Shown: positions 23,501 to 33,900, numbered from the stretch's first letter. The stretch: DNA of 64,000 bases from Symbiodinium natans (GCA_905221605.1 CAJNDS010000407.1:62001-126000); one strand, 5' to 3'. Notes: generated by a model from the letters alone, not told the origin. Translations and numbers: made by a program.

Positions 23501-26500
23501 ATTCTAATATCCGTGAAATTGCCAGAAGTAGCCATTCATTGTCATCTCACTCTGCACATGTTCACATGTTCACAGTAGCTCCCAGTTTTCTTCCAACGCC
23601 GCCTTGTTGCCTACACTCTCCAGGGGGCGTGGACCCTGACTCTCGTAGGAGTAGAAAGACTCGTTACATAGCAACGTGAGTTTCAGTCGGACTTGGGGTT
23701 CAGTTTTCACGAACAAAGTTGTTGTTCTTATTGGTGAGTGAGGGGGGATAGGGCTTCGGGAGATGGCTGCGCCAGACATGGCGGTCCTGCAGTGTTCGGA
23801 ATCTTACAGCCTACAATCCATGTGAACATAATTTTCAAGATGTCGTTCAACTCCCCGGAGAATTTCCTTGTTGAAACTTAGCAGTGTGCACTCGCCCCCC
23901 CCCCCCCCCAAAACACGAAGGGATCCCGGGCCTGCTGCACAGATGTCTGGTTGGCCGAGTTGGTCTGATTGGATGCCGGCGACAGTGCACCAAGCAAGCT
24001 GCCCAGCGTTGTGGCTGCGAGATCGTCGGCCACCTGATAAAGGAAGACACGAACAACCTGAGGGTATGCTTGTCCTGGATGCCGTGCGAAGCCCTTGCCT
24101 GCTGTGTGGCGTTGGCCGCTAAGGCAGCGGTGGATACGGCTGCCTGGGGCACATGATCCGTGTGCAGTGTATCCCGCACCTGCATGGAAACGTGGCCGAG
24201 CTGCAGCTGCAGCAGCAGCTTGTTGCTCTGCAGTCTGTCCGGCAGCTGTCGACAGCGTACTGCCTCATGCGGTGCCCTTTGATGCACATCAAGCCCCCAT
24301 CGGGCGCATGCTGTCACTCTCAGCCTGCTGTACTGGCCAGCGCCGCAATCTGCTCCAGCGTCAATCCATCTGCCTGTCCTGGCGACTGCAATCTCAAAAC
24401 CGCTCTTTCAATCATGGATCGCCTGCATGCCTCCCCAGCACTCTCTCGGAATGTCCTGAAGCTGCAACAGCCGCCGCAGCTGCCTGGATCCTTGGAGGAT
24501 GCCAGACATAGACTGGCTCGCATGCGACGTGAGGACAACGTGAAGCAGCACGGGCGGCAAGCACGCTAAGCACGCGTTCTTCTGAGCCGGCCACTGCTCT
24601 TCTAGCGTCCCTCCCGCAGCAGCAATGGCAGCGGCGGCGGCTGCGCCAGCTGCCAAGGCCTGCTCTTCCGGCGTCCTGACATGTTTGGGTGCACCCTCAT
24701 CATTTTCTTTGGAACAACTGCCAGCACATCCGTTGGACCGGAATACAGTCCCGCTGAAAAGCTCGCTAATGGCGTCGGCAGCCGCAGCACCAGCAGCAGC
24801 TGCCTGCAGAAGAAACATGCGGCGATCGAGGGGATCCGATCTAACCGCCTTGCAGCTGGATGCCTGTTGCTCCGGTGTCAAACCATCTGCTGCTGCGGCG
24901 GTCGCTGCTGCTGCACCAGCTGCACTCGCAACCGCTTCTTGCAACTGTGCCTTGGTTTCAGTGCGCTCATGTGCGCCCTACAGCCGCTGGCGCACATCAA
25001 GTGCCAGAATTTCTCAAGATTTCGTAATGTATACCTCAACGTCTCTCACATGGCGCAGCCCCAAGCCCAGTTTTCGATGCTTCCGCCAAGCGTCCTGATT
25101 TAAAGCGCCCTGGCCGGACGTCATGGCCGCCTGTGCAGCTGCTGTGATCTGCTGCTCTGCAGTCATGTTTAGGCTGGCAGCAGCCGCGGCCGCACTGGCA
25201 CCGGCTGCAATCGCCTGAAGCAGCATGGCATGCCAGACAGGCAATTAGTTACGCAGCTTCTGCTTCGACCATGACCCTGTTGCATCCTACGGTGCTGGAC
25301 AACTTTCAGTGTGCAACTCGCCCCCCCCAAAACAAGAAGGATCCCGGGCCTGCTGCACAGATGTCTGGTTGGCCGAGTTGGTCTGATTGGATGCCGGCGA
25401 CAATGCACCAAGCAAGCTGCCCAGCGTTGTGGCTGCGAGATCGTCGGCCACCTGATAAGGAAAGGACTCGAAAAGGTCATATGCCCCACGCGAAGCCCTT
25501 GCCTGCTGTGTGGCATTGGCAGCTAAGGCAGCGGTGGATACGGCTGCCTGGGGCACATGATCCATGTGCAGTGCATCCCGCACACCTACATGGAAACGCG
25601 GCCGAGCTGCAGCTGCAGCAGCAGCTTGTTGCTCTGCAGTCTGTCCGGCAGCTGTCGACAGTGTACTGCCTCATGCGGTGCCCTTTGATGCACATCAAGC
25701 CCCCATCGCGTGCATGCTGTCACGCTCAGCCTGCTGTACTGGCCAGCGCCGCAATCTGCTCCAGCGTCAATCCATCTGCCTGTCCTGGCGACTGCAGTCT
25801 CAAAACCGCTCTTTCAATCATGGATCGCCTGCATGCCTCCCCAGCACTCTCCCCAGAATGTCCTGAAGCTGCAACAGCCGCCGCAGCTGCCTGGATCCTT
25901 GGAGGATGCCAGACATAGACTGGCTCGCATGCGAAAACAACGTGAAGCAGCACGGGTGGAAAGCACGCCAAGCACGCGTTCTTCTGAGCCGGCCACTGCT
26001 CTTCTAGCGTCCCTCCCGCAGCAGCAATGGCAGCGGCGGCGGCTGCGCCAGCTGCCAAGGCCTGCTCCTCCGGCGTCCTGACGATGTGGAATAACAGAAG
26101 TAATGATGTGAACTCATGCTGACGCAGAAGCAGTCCCAGAAAAGACGTGGACGGCGTCGGCGGCAGCAGTACCAGCAGCAGCTGCCTGCACAACTCTGCC
26201 AAGGCTCTTAAGTGAGAGTTCTGCAACCGGTTGCTTGTCGGAATGCTTGTCGGAATGCTGGGAATGCAGTGTTGCAAGAACGTGCCCTTTTTCGAGTAAC
26301 CAGCCGTGTCCTGTACACACCATGCCTGACGATGTTTGCTTCGTACATTTTGGGGGAGATCTGGCCTGTGCACTGGCGGGGTCTCCAGCGTCGGCGGTTG
26401 CACTGGCCGCGGCCACCCCCGCAGCCTTTCCTGCGAAGTCTGCCTGCACCTGCACGAGGACGACACCTACAGGACCAGCCTGATTCCTAGGTCCTAGGAT

Positions 26501-26960
26501 TCGAGATGCCATGGCAACTGCTATGGGGCCTGGAGCGACAAGCTGTAGTAAGCTCCCACAGCTCCAGCTGCAAGACCAGCTGCTTCTGCTGCTTCCGTGA
26601 TGTTCATCCCAGCTTCTCTGCCCACCGTTGAAGCAGCCAGTCCAGCCATTGCTGCCTACATGAAATCGAGCATAGAAAATCCATGGCATACCGAACAAAG
26701 ACGCACAAGTACTTCTTGGCAGCCTGCTCAGGAATGCTGAGGCCCAAAGCTGCTGCTGCTTCCTCAGCTCTCGGCAAGCCGCTACAAGCTACCAAACGCG
26801 GAACCTGGCTTCAGATCCTGCCTGCCACTGCACGATTCAACTGTGCCGAGTGGCTCGAGCAGCTTCTCCAGCTAAAGCTGCTTGCTCCGCTAAGGACTTC
26901 CCCTCGCTCGCGGCTTGCGCCGCTGCGGCCTTCATGCAGCACTGTTCACAGCGATGGCAC
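5530..26960 (-). CDS. Giant alanine-rich repeat gene built of nine-mini-exon cassettes
   Basis: The gene consists of about ten cassettes, each with up to nine short exons labelled here F-E-D-C-B-A-I-H-G in transcription order. The reference cassette is F 20644-20727, E 20361-20462, D 20251-20315, C 20110-20187, B 19968-20002, A 19837-19890, I about 19690-19740, H 19594-19638, G 19427-19528. Placed exons join in consistent phase (0,0,2,2,1,1,0,0,0) and give about 200 residues per cassette. The product is a chain of Ala-rich helices, each introduced by a G-x-T-x-E-Q-Q type cap: GMTTEQQITAAA, GLTPEQQAS, RTPEEQALAAG, GGTLEEIQAAAA, DGLTLEQIAALAS, GQTAEQQAAAA, then NATQQ and TSVQQ. Thr/Ser-x-x-Glu is a classic helix N-cap, so a long helical solenoid or coil is likely (inference). 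Donors are mostly AG/GC. I recognise no named family. Plus-strand Ala-rich frames are shadows, because GCAGC-type codons read as Ala both ways. Cassettes X2 and A3 are separated by 2.3 kb and may belong to two genes. Confidence 0.65.
5935..7095 (+). repeat. Interstitial telomere-like TTTAGGG block
   Basis: Many perfect and degenerate TTTAGGG, TTAGGG and TTTAGGGTT units are interleaved with unique sequence. From 6036 the block is organised as a higher-order tandem repeat of 445-450 bp (starts at 6036, 6481 and 6931), about 2.3 copies and nearly identical. Each copy contains a CTGGAAATTC start, a TTTAGGG run and an AT-rich segment. It lies in the intron between the D-like and C-like modules of cassette X1. 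Confidence 0.85.
7660..7940. repeat. Polypyrimidine (CCTTTC-rich) tract
   Basis: About 280 bp almost purely of C and T on the plus strand, in units such as CCCTTTC and CCTTCC. Long open frames across it on both strands are low-complexity artefacts. It lies in an intron of the alanine-rich gene. Confidence 0.9.
8732..9991 (-). repeat. Cassette A1 of the 1.32-kb family
   Basis: Runs from the F exon (5' end 9991) to the end of the G exon (8732-8833). It contains all module types. The A module (9133-9200) is identical in frame to those of A2 and A3. F carries an AG/G acceptor. Confidence 0.75.
10079..11319 (-). repeat. Cassette A2 of the 1.32-kb family
   Basis: F exon 5' end at 11319, G exon 10079-10150. 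The spacing of A modules to A1 and A3 is 1317 and 1318 bp, and the F-to-F distance to A1 is 1328 bp. Introns are as conserved as exons, which points to duplication of genomic segments rather than of single exons. Confidence 0.75.
11379..12460 (-). repeat. Cassette A3, 5'-truncated
   Basis: Modules E to G are present (G 11379-11480), but no F exon is found upstream. Homology to A1 and A2 stops within or just before the E exon near 12.4 kb, where the sequence reads GTTATQWQEAAASAAG. This is the upstream edge of the A family. Confidence 0.65.
12480..14320. other. Spacer between the two cassette families, no gene recognised
   Basis: The sequence is unique, with no Ala-rich module and no recognisable domain on either strand. 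Short open frames at 13134-13384 (minus) are Ser/Cys/Phe-rich and unconvincing. It is either a 2.3-kb intron of the alanine-rich gene or an intergenic region splitting it. Confidence 0.5.
14323..14790 (-). CDS. Hypothetical hydrophobic open frame
   Basis: A 155-codon minus-strand frame has a basic N-terminal half and a Trp/Leu-rich second half (LWATWGWLYLAYLYQ, then FLGVLAVRLFMALGWLLA), like two membrane helices. It starts just downstream of the A module of cassette X2, so it would lie in the same transcript's intron or form a separate gene. I recognise no family. Chance is possible. Confidence 0.25.
   Translation of the reverse strand: MKSLARTTPRKRGGGRRKTDRWSAFSGLPRTGTVRGSVRLPFRRRRNIRSLERLPAAPGSEGLSIHGCPVAALQWPLWATWGWLYLAYLYQCNPTQRFHFLGVLAVRLFMALGWLLARQVSWLKAFLHALAQNQSFVLTPPRASIHGSLACFTTC
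14800..16190 (-). repeat. Cassette X2, diverged
   Basis: Modules F (about 16085-16170, AGMSTEQQITAAAVAAM), E (about 15540-15605, LQQAVALSAGAAAATDAAL), D (about 15270-15330, AVAAGAAAADAVSQYLNGT), C (about 15085-15165, LAAGVAAPAAVAAAGGTIEE), B (near 14985-15000) and A (14800-14875, DGLTVDQIAALAGQAG with an AG/GC donor) are in the usual order. I, H and G are missing downstream. Confidence 0.6.
16565..17852 (-). repeat. Cassette U1 of the 1.44-kb family
   Basis: F exon 5' end 17852, G exon end 16565. Nearly identical to U2 and U3 along exons and introns. All nine modules are present. Confidence 0.8.
17991..19291 (-). repeat. Cassette U2 of the 1.44-kb family
   Basis: F exon 5' end 19291, which is 1439 bp from that of U1. 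The intron to the next F exon is 138 bp. Only scattered base differences from U1 and U3 are visible. Confidence 0.8.
19427..20727 (-). repeat. Cassette U3, reference copy
   Basis: All exon boundaries are listed under the whole-gene entry. F is 84 bp (28 codons), E and G 102 bp (34 codons), H 45 bp, A 54 bp, B 35 bp, C 78 bp, D 65 bp. Of eight donors placed, six are GC, one GT (exon D) and one GA (exon B). All acceptors are AG, mostly followed by G. Confidence 0.8.
21518..21547 (+). repeat. Left terminal inverted repeat
   Basis: Thirty bases, exact reverse complement of 23327-23356. Confidence 0.9.
21580..21735. repeat. 33-bp tandem repeat
   Basis: CTTGTGGCCGGAAATCTGGG starts at 21587, 21620 and 21653, a period of exactly 33 bp, with degenerate flanking copies. 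It lies inside the inverted-repeat segment. Confidence 0.85.
21960..22215. repeat. CCCCTCCAG-rich minisatellite
   Basis: Degenerate units of CCCCTCCAGCC or CCCTCC. The Pro-rich plus-strand and Gly-rich minus-strand frames across it are low complexity, not genes. Confidence 0.85.
22262..22445. repeat. GGTACC-centred decamer repeat
   Basis: Repeated units such as CCCGGTCGGTA and GACCGGTACC, many of them palindromic around GGTACC or ACCGGT. The repeat continues, degenerate, to 22445 after a short unique gap. Confidence 0.8.
22455..22625 (+). repeat. G-run tract
   Basis: About 170 bp dominated by runs of 4-10 G on the plus strand, with one A9 run. It has strong potential to form G-quadruplexes. 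Confidence 0.85.
22981..23310. repeat. 119-bp tandem repeat, 2.8 copies
   Basis: Copies start with AGCCGAG at 22981, 23100 and 23219, a constant 119-bp period. Copies two and three are almost identical and the first is diverged. The right inverted repeat begins 17 bp after the last copy. Confidence 0.9.
23327..23356 (-). repeat. Right terminal inverted repeat
   Basis: Thirty bases, exact reverse complement of 21518-21547. Confidence 0.9.
23932..25214 (-). repeat. Cassette U4 of the 1.44-kb family
   Basis: All modules F (5' end 25214) to G (end 23932) are present. It lies upstream of the intron insertion in transcription order. It is slightly more diverged from U1-U3 than those are from each other, and lacks the 3' end of the I-module intron (deletion near 24270). 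Confidence 0.75.
25350..26960 (-). repeat. Cassette Y, most upstream and diverged at its 5' side
   Basis: Modules A, B, C and G (G end 25350) match the U family. D (about 26120-26190, AAAAGTAAADAVHVFSGT), E (about 26380-26470, VQADFAGKAAGVAAASATAD) and earlier modules are diverged. Upstream modules are at 26545-26660 (AMAGLAASTVGREAGMNITE), 26725-26785 (RAEEAAAALGLSIPEQAAK) and 26850-26935 (AAAAQAASEGKSLAEQAALA). These look like older versions of the same helix-plus-cap unit. Confidence 0.6.
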
Positions 26961-27164
26961 ACACTTCTTCGGTGCAAAAAGATGCACAGCGTTGAAGCTA
27001 GGCAGGTGCAAGTGGGAACCCGGCCCTCGCAGCGTCCATGATACTTTGGAGTGGCGGAACGGTCGTGGAGGTGCCTGCTTCCAGCGTGACTCACGGAACA
27101 ACATCGGACAGGCTGAATGGCTGAAGATGCTGAAGGCAAGCTGAACATGCTTCCACTTGCGACA

Positions 27165-27601
27165 TCTTGCGGCCAAGAGTGCTGGAGGTTGTCGAGAGCG
27201 ACGAGGTGGTAGTTGCTGAAGAAGTTGTGATGGTGGAGGAAGTGTGGGTGAATGAAGTAGTTGAAGATGTCATGCTGGTGCTGCTTGTAGCGGTCTCGCT
27301 GGTTGACGTGCCTGTCGACGTGGTGGCAGTCGACGATGTGACGGTGATACTGGAAGACGTGCTCGTCATGGTGGTGATGGTCGTTGTGGTTGAGGCAGTT
27401 CGGCTCGTGCTTGTGGATGTCAAGCTTATAGTGCTGGATGTGACTGAGGACGATGTCTGTGAGGTGGAGGTTGTTTGAGTGTTCGTCACCGTTGTCGTGG
27501 AGGTGCCGCTTGTGCTTATTGTAGAAGTGAATGAGGTTGTGGTGACAGTGGTGCCCGTGACCGACGTAGTGGTGACAGAGGTCACCGTGACACCAGTTGT
27601 C
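27165..27601 (-). CDS. Thr/Ser-rich mucin-like exon
   Basis: The exon opens after an AG/G acceptor at 27602 and runs about 145 codons, about four fifths Thr or Ser (for example TTTTITTMTSTSSS), ending near STLGRKMSQ. Such stretches are typically extracellular and O-glycosylated (inference). It sits between the beta-module exons (upstream) and the alanine-rich modules (downstream). Similar shorter Thr-rich runs occur between beta-modules at about 33.8, 37.75 and 40.8 kb, so it most likely belongs to the beta-module protein. The plus-strand Val-rich frame here is a shadow. Confidence 0.6.
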
Positions 27602-27849
27602 CTAGGTTCAGAACCGAGCTCTGACAACACATCCACGCATATCCACGCCCTCGTGTGAGGTCGCGAAAAATAAAAAAAAAAAAAAAAAACTGCGCAGGCT
27701 CAATAGGAACTGGCGTGCAGGCGCGGCTCGTCGAGCTGGTGGTGGTTGATTGTCCCAGGTCCGCAAACTCATAGGATGTTCCGGCAGGAGATACGATGTT
27801 GCCTTAAGAGGAGCATGGCTCAAGTGCAATCTCAAGTCGGACAACTGCA

Positions 27850-27906
27850 GCTTCTTGTGCCTGGCGAGGGAGAGTCTCCGTACGAGTTGGTCGCGTAGAT
27901 CACCAC
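27850..27906 (-). CDS. Beta-module exon, VYA-type strand
   Basis: Acceptor CTCAG at 27907, then VVIYATNSYGDSPSPGTRS. Matches the exon near 33.85 kb (NNYGDAPTPVSAEY). Confidence 0.6.
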
Positions 27907-30900
27907 CTGAGTGACAAGATCATTGCCGTTTGGGTATGGGATTTCTCGCCTCTACTGTCACTTCAAGCACCCGACATGTGACCGGCTGTTCAGCTCAACA
28001 CCTGACCATTCGTGTCACACAGGCCACGAACTGCTGGTTTCAATGATTGACCAGGCCTGTAGACACGACCACTTCCGTGACATCCCATGAGACGGGATCA
28101 CCGAAGGCAATCTTGTTCAAGCCCGCCTCGCGGACGCGAAGGAGAAAAAGATAAAGGATCGAACAGGAAAGGGGACGCCAGCAAAGAAAAGAACAACAAT
28201 TGGTACGACGAAGAACACCAACACGGGGCGCATTCGGGCGCGTGTTGTCCAATCATCTGCAAACTGATTCCGTCGGGGAAGACACCGTCACACGCAATGT
28301 GACTTTGCAGGTACATGGGAAAGATCAGTTCCCACTTCCTGGCCTTCTAGCACAGAGCTTCGTTGGCAGAGGCTGTGCTGGGGCCCCTGTGCCCCCTGCT
28401 TCTTCAGATTTTGGAAATCAAATTCACGGCATAACTCTTTGCTCTCTTTGATAGCAGAGCGTACACACACACACAGAGACACGCGCGCACAATCACCCCA
28501 TTTGGGGTAGTATGGATTTCGTTATTTCAAGACTCTGTCAGCGATCCATTTGAATCGCTGGTGTGGGTATCCCTTTTTGGAATACATGCTGACAATCTCT
28601 TGCACTAGTACATCTGCAAGCTATTGCCAGCATCTGGCTGCCACGCAGAATCGACTGTTGGCTGCAGCAAACTGAATTCTTGCGTCATGACCGTTTCCAA
28701 CTTAGGACGTGCAAGTGAGACAGACAGCGAGCAACAGTAGCATCAAACATCAACGAGCCACAAGAGCAGCCAGCATCAAGAACTTAAAACAACCAATTAC
28801 TGTACAGATTGAATTACAGCGAAGTCCAAACCAAATATACGACAGACACGGCACACAGAAAGCAACACTGCAAAAAACTTGCTCGCCATCAAAATTGGCA
28901 CAAATTTGGGGGGAAGTGTTCTACACGCGAAACAAGCACACGCGCAGCACAGAACCGAAAACGACACAAGAATCAGAAGCCAACAAACCGTATTATGTGC
29001 TCTGCAGCCTGGTCCTCGGCAAGGTAAACAGTGTAATGCGTGATGTGCCCGAAGTCGGTGTTAGCGGCCAGTGTCCACCTTCATCTAGAGCTATCGGTTA
29101 TGACGCACCAAGGTACATCCAGGTCGGGTACTCGCGCTCATGCAGTATTGACGATGCGAAGAGACGAGCAGGCCTGACAGTTCCCGAGGCGAAGTTGCCT
29201 GTGGGATCCTGCGACAGACACGTGCAATCACGTGCACACATGCCCTGGAGCATCGATATACTTGGTCCTCATCAACGAACGAAACGGTATCAAAGGTTGG
29301 CTGTGCAGGCACGGCACCGCTGTTGTCATACCTCATCTTGTGCAAGGGTCAAAATTGCGATACTTGCAACTGTTCCCTTTTCTTTGCATACTGTGGCGGC
29401 CTTTGAACGCAGAACATGTTGACAGTTGTTCGAATACGCGGTGGGACCACAAGACCAGCAGTGCAGCATGTGCCGTGTTCATGCCTCTGGCGTCTGTGGC
29501 TGCGGCAACTGCAAGCTGGCTGCATCAGTCCAGGAAAGGGACCCACCCTGTCAGACAGCAGAGATTCAGCAGAGAGTAGAATACAGTAGAATGAGTAGCA
29601 CCGGAAAAGAACCGTAGACCCATGACATCCCACAGGTACGGAGATGCTCAGAGCAGGACAGTGCTCGGATACACCAGCAACCAGTTTGCCGGAGATGCAC
29701 TGCCCGTCCTTGGAGAATGGCACCATCGCCTGCAGTTCTACTTTCGGCGAACTTCAGGCTCGCACGTTCTCGTGGCCGGCGTAGATATTGTGTATGTGGT
29801 TGTTGGCGACGCCACCACAGCGAGTGGAGCCTGCTGGCCTGCAACTGAGCATATCGCAAACAGGAGGTCGAAGGGCTTTGCGATGTTGAACGTTTCAAGT
29901 TCACGTGTTCGACGGATGCTCTGCATTGGCTACAAGCCGTGGAGCGGACAGCTGGGGATGATCGGGGGGAAGGGTTGGCTTCGTGGAAGCGATGTTCTAT
30001 ACAGCTTCTGTGAAAAGCAGGCCTTGAATAATCAAGATCCTGCAAATGAGACAGACGGCTCTACAACTAGTCCATCAGCTAGTAAGCGAACCCGTGCAGT
30101 ATCACGAGGGGAGGACACAATGTTTTGGCTGTTTTGGTCACGTGCGGCCCGGAATGGGGAGGACCGGCGTGCAGGACACGAAGGGCATGGGTAAGAAGTT
30201 GGGCGTGTCTCTCTCAACCACTTCCGACGCCCAGCTTCACTAGTTGCCGCCAGCAGGCTGCCCTGCTGGTCACTGGCCATGTAGATGTTGTACCTGTCGT
30301 ACGGCTTCGTTGAGCGAACAGGTTGTCAGAGCTCTGGCTGTGGTGGAGGCTGAGGATCGGGCGAAGTCAGTGACGATGGATCCACGGGAGGCTGCCAAGT
30401 GATTGTGCCTCTATCGGAGAGCCGGAAACCCTAATGGCACCAACCCGCCCAGGCTGCGAGATCATGCAAGTGTTCGCAAAGTATTTGCACACGCCATTAG
30501 GCACCTAGTAAAGAATCCGCAGTCGTGTCCGTGTCGGTGAAGGTGACCTTTTGGGGCACAGTCAGCACAGCTTAGCCTTCGGTGCAAGTGAAGACAATGC
30601 ATAGACAGGCCCCTGGCGGTCAGCCCATACAGCGAAGTCAGAGGTTTCGTCGACGTGGAGGAGACTCGAGAGACAACAGGTGTATTCGTGACTTCACATA
30701 TTGACCACATGTCAGCACAGCCAGAATCGTTCGGAGTCCCATGGAGCCTGTCGTGGTGGAGGTCGTCTGAAGGCTTCCGAATTGGCCGAATTGGACGACC
30801 TCTCGAAACGGAAATGCAAATCCAAAGCCACAAATAAGCATTTCTGTTGCGCGCCAGAAAAGCTCAGGCAGTTGCACTACCGAACGGTGCCTTGCGAGCA

Positions 30901-33900
30901 AGGGCACCACGTTTCACTCACCGGCCCGAGTCATTGCATGAGGCTGACCGCAACAGATCCCCACCTTCCCAACCGTATTGGATGCGTAGACAATTATCGC
31001 ATCATCACCTGAGTTTAACCTGAGAGCAGCGGCCAAGATGCACAAAAAAATAAACCATTGGAGAGAAAATGAAAAACGAGTCTTAGAGATCTGGAGCCAG
31101 ACTGGAGCCAGACCCTGGTCTCTACAGCTCATGGCTACGGCTGTCGGGCATCTGAGCATCCAGCGGCTCTGCGTTGAATGTGTACGTCTTGCTGGTGAGC
31201 GGAACACTGGCGATGTACCTGAAGCAGAGCAGAGAGCTGCTGGTCTTTCTTGTTTGATGCCTGAGCTGGCCTCGCGCTGGTTGCCAGCTGGGAACCCTGT
31301 CAGAGGCCGCAGGTGCTTAATCTTTGACAAGAGGGAGATGTGACCATCATCAACTTTTTACATGTCTTATTCGGCTCCTGAGCCAAGTAGATGTCCCAGG
31401 TCTCTATGAGGCCCCAATCCTCAAGCAAACTCTCACGTTTCCAGGCGAGAAAACCACTGTGTCAAAAGCAAACATGTCAAACAGGTCAACAAAAAGTCCG
31501 AAGAAGAGGAAGGGGGGCCTCCCCAACGGCTGGATAATCGGGGCCGGTCGTGTTCCTCGGACTAAGCTGCGGGGTGCCCATGCTTGAGCGGCCCGCAGGT
31601 GGAAACCCGAATCGCCACAGGCGTGGACAAATACAGCTAAGCTCTGCTCCATGACAAGTCCCCAGTGAGCGTGATGTTGATTTGTGCTTCAGGCGTATTA
31701 TCCTGATCACATCAGGCCAGCAAGGACTCAGAAGGACTCAACCGCTACGCAAGAAGTCCCCCGCCACGAGAGCCAGCTCTTGGACGTAGATGCTGTCTGC
31801 CACCTGCGCTGTCTGGTTGTCCTCGGTGGAATGAGGCATCGAAAGTACAGTGGTGCAAGCTGATTGGCAGTGACTCGCCTTGATCAGGACATGGCCGGCA
31901 TAAATGGCGGCCTGTTGCTGACCTCCGTCCTTGACAGTGTACACCTGAAGGAGGCCGAATCGGCACAAGGGCACTTTTCTGCGAGCAGATGAAGAAGTGA
32001 TAAGACACGCTCACTCAGAAGCATGCGATAATCCATGCCGCGGGATACTCAGAGGGATCACAGCACGAAAATCTCCTCGAGATCACATGCAAGCTTTTCA
32101 CAACTTCTCAGGGACGGCTTCCCGAGCTTCCTCTTTTACGCATCGTTCCGTGTCCTTGCCGTGTTGTCAAGAATGTAGAAGGAAGAAGTCCCCACTGGCA
32201 CAGCCCTCAGTGCAACAAGCACGAACCGCCAGGTCTCAAGGTAGAATCCACTCAAGCGTGGCCCACCGCATGTCACCTGTCACTGTGTCCTCACAAAAAT
32301 CCAAATGGAAAAGGCCTGAGAACTATTGCGCCGGGCAGCGTCGCAAAGCCGAGGTTCGGCTCGTAGACCAGCTGCTCTCTGGAGGCTTCCACATCAAATG
32401 CCAATCTCACACCTCTGTCAGCTCTGTCAGAGGCTGGGAATGCTCTCACTCGGTGTGATGTCTCTCTGTCCGTATCGTCAACCTTTGTATGAAGGTTGGA
32501 AGTTTAGGGCCGGAGGTGCCGTGGGTGCTGCATGCTATGCCCAGCTGCAAGGCCTGCAAGGCTTGCAAGGACATTTATGATCTCTTCCTCGTAGGGAGAG
32601 AGACCTCCTGCTCCCAGTGGTGGTGCCTCACATCAGCCTTCCTCTCTCTCATTGTTGATGGTTGATGGCACTCCTCAAGACAGCTCGGCCTCAGGCAGGA
32701 ACCCTGGAAGCACTCCGCTACCGTGCTGGCAGTTATTGGGCCTCGCAACCTTACGAGCTCATGCCTCAGACCCCTAAGGCGGATACGGAGCTCCCCATAA
32801 GTTCGGGGAACTCCTCCACTTACGTGTTACTAGCCCCTGCGTGCCCTCTGAACTCAGTCCATCATGCTACCGTTGTGACCGTTGCGGATGTTGACGACTA
32901 CTAGGCCAAGATACTGAGTAACACGTAGCATGTGGGCACTGCACTCAGTCATCAAATGCATCTGATCAGCCGCTGATTTAGCGCGTGCCTGGCCCTGGTG
33001 ATGCTGGGATTTGCTGCGGTTATCTACGCTTCCAAGTCTTTCCCCGCATCCAGCTTTTCCAGACAAACTCGGCATTCTTGTGCTCTTGGTGGTTGGTCTA
33101 AACTTGATGAAGGATTTGCCTGAAAAACGGTGCAACCAGCTTGTACATTCGTATTTAGGTGCCGTTATCTTTTCTTGGTTCCTGATGTGATGGACCATGT
33201 GCACCGATTTTGAGTTGGACCGACATCAAACTATGCGTCGGCTTTCGGCTGTTTCTTTCTTGCTTTGGTCTGAGGATTCAGATGCTTGGATCTGGATGTT
33301 CTTGCTGCCTTGCATTTAGTTGCATTTATAGATGCAGGTGCTGCGCCAAATGGAAATACACTTGCATGATGCCGCCCGCGCTGCTCAACCAACAGACTCA
33401 GACTGCTCTGAACTCACCACCAAGGCACGGTACTCCACAATGCCGGCAGTGTTTGCTGGCTCGTCCTGGGCCGGTCTGCATATCATCTTCATGCGTCGTT
33501 TTCCAAGTCATGATAAAGCTCACAGCATATCTCATAGCCATAAGCCTAGTCGCCCAACTCACGGTTCCACCGATGCGGAAGTAGTCTGGGTTCGTATCCC
33601 AGAACTGAACGTTGGTGACCCCCACCGTGAACTCTGATGTCGTGGTATCGGTTGAGGTTGCAGTCCTAAGTGTAAAGCGCACAAGCGAAAGACGTTGAAC
33701 GACAAGCTCAGGTCGAACGGCAAGAACCAAATCGAATGCAAACTTCAGGAAGGCGGCTGCGACGTCGTTGTGGAGGACGTCGTTCCAGTGAAAGTGGATG
33801 TTGAAGTTTGCGTGACAGTGGTGAGGGGGCTCTTGCCCTGGTACTCCGCAGATACTGGAGTTGGTGCATCCCCGTAGTTGTTCCTGAACGCAGCACAAGT

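Larger units (their letters stand above)
20839..23881. mobile_element. 3.0-kb insertion in an intron of the alanine-rich gene
   Basis: The G-to-F intron between cassettes is 135-138 bp elsewhere but 3204 bp here (20728-23931). Homology to the other introns stops at about 20838 and resumes at about 23882. Both borders carry the imperfect 11-bp direct repeat CAGTG(C/T)GCACT (20828-20838 and 23882-23892), which could be a target-site duplication or microhomology. No transposase or reverse transcriptase is recognisable inside. The content is mostly tandem repeats plus a segment bounded by inverted repeats. Confidence 0.6.

Noticed and set aside
5530-26960. Alanine-rich antifreeze protein
   Set aside because: Ala-rich helices recall type I antifreeze proteins, but the regular 11-residue Thr spacing of that type is not seen; Thr occurs at helix starts (T-x-E-Q-Q) instead. 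Kept only as a remote idea.
27167-27478. Val/Glu-rich plus-strand frame
   Set aside because: Antisense of the Thr/Ser-rich exon; ACN/TCN codons read backwards give Val, Glu and Asp.
28709-29422. 237-codon open frame on the plus strand
   Set aside because: It overlaps a clear minus-strand ITHY-VYLA module exon, has no motif, and would be the only plus-strand gene in the block.
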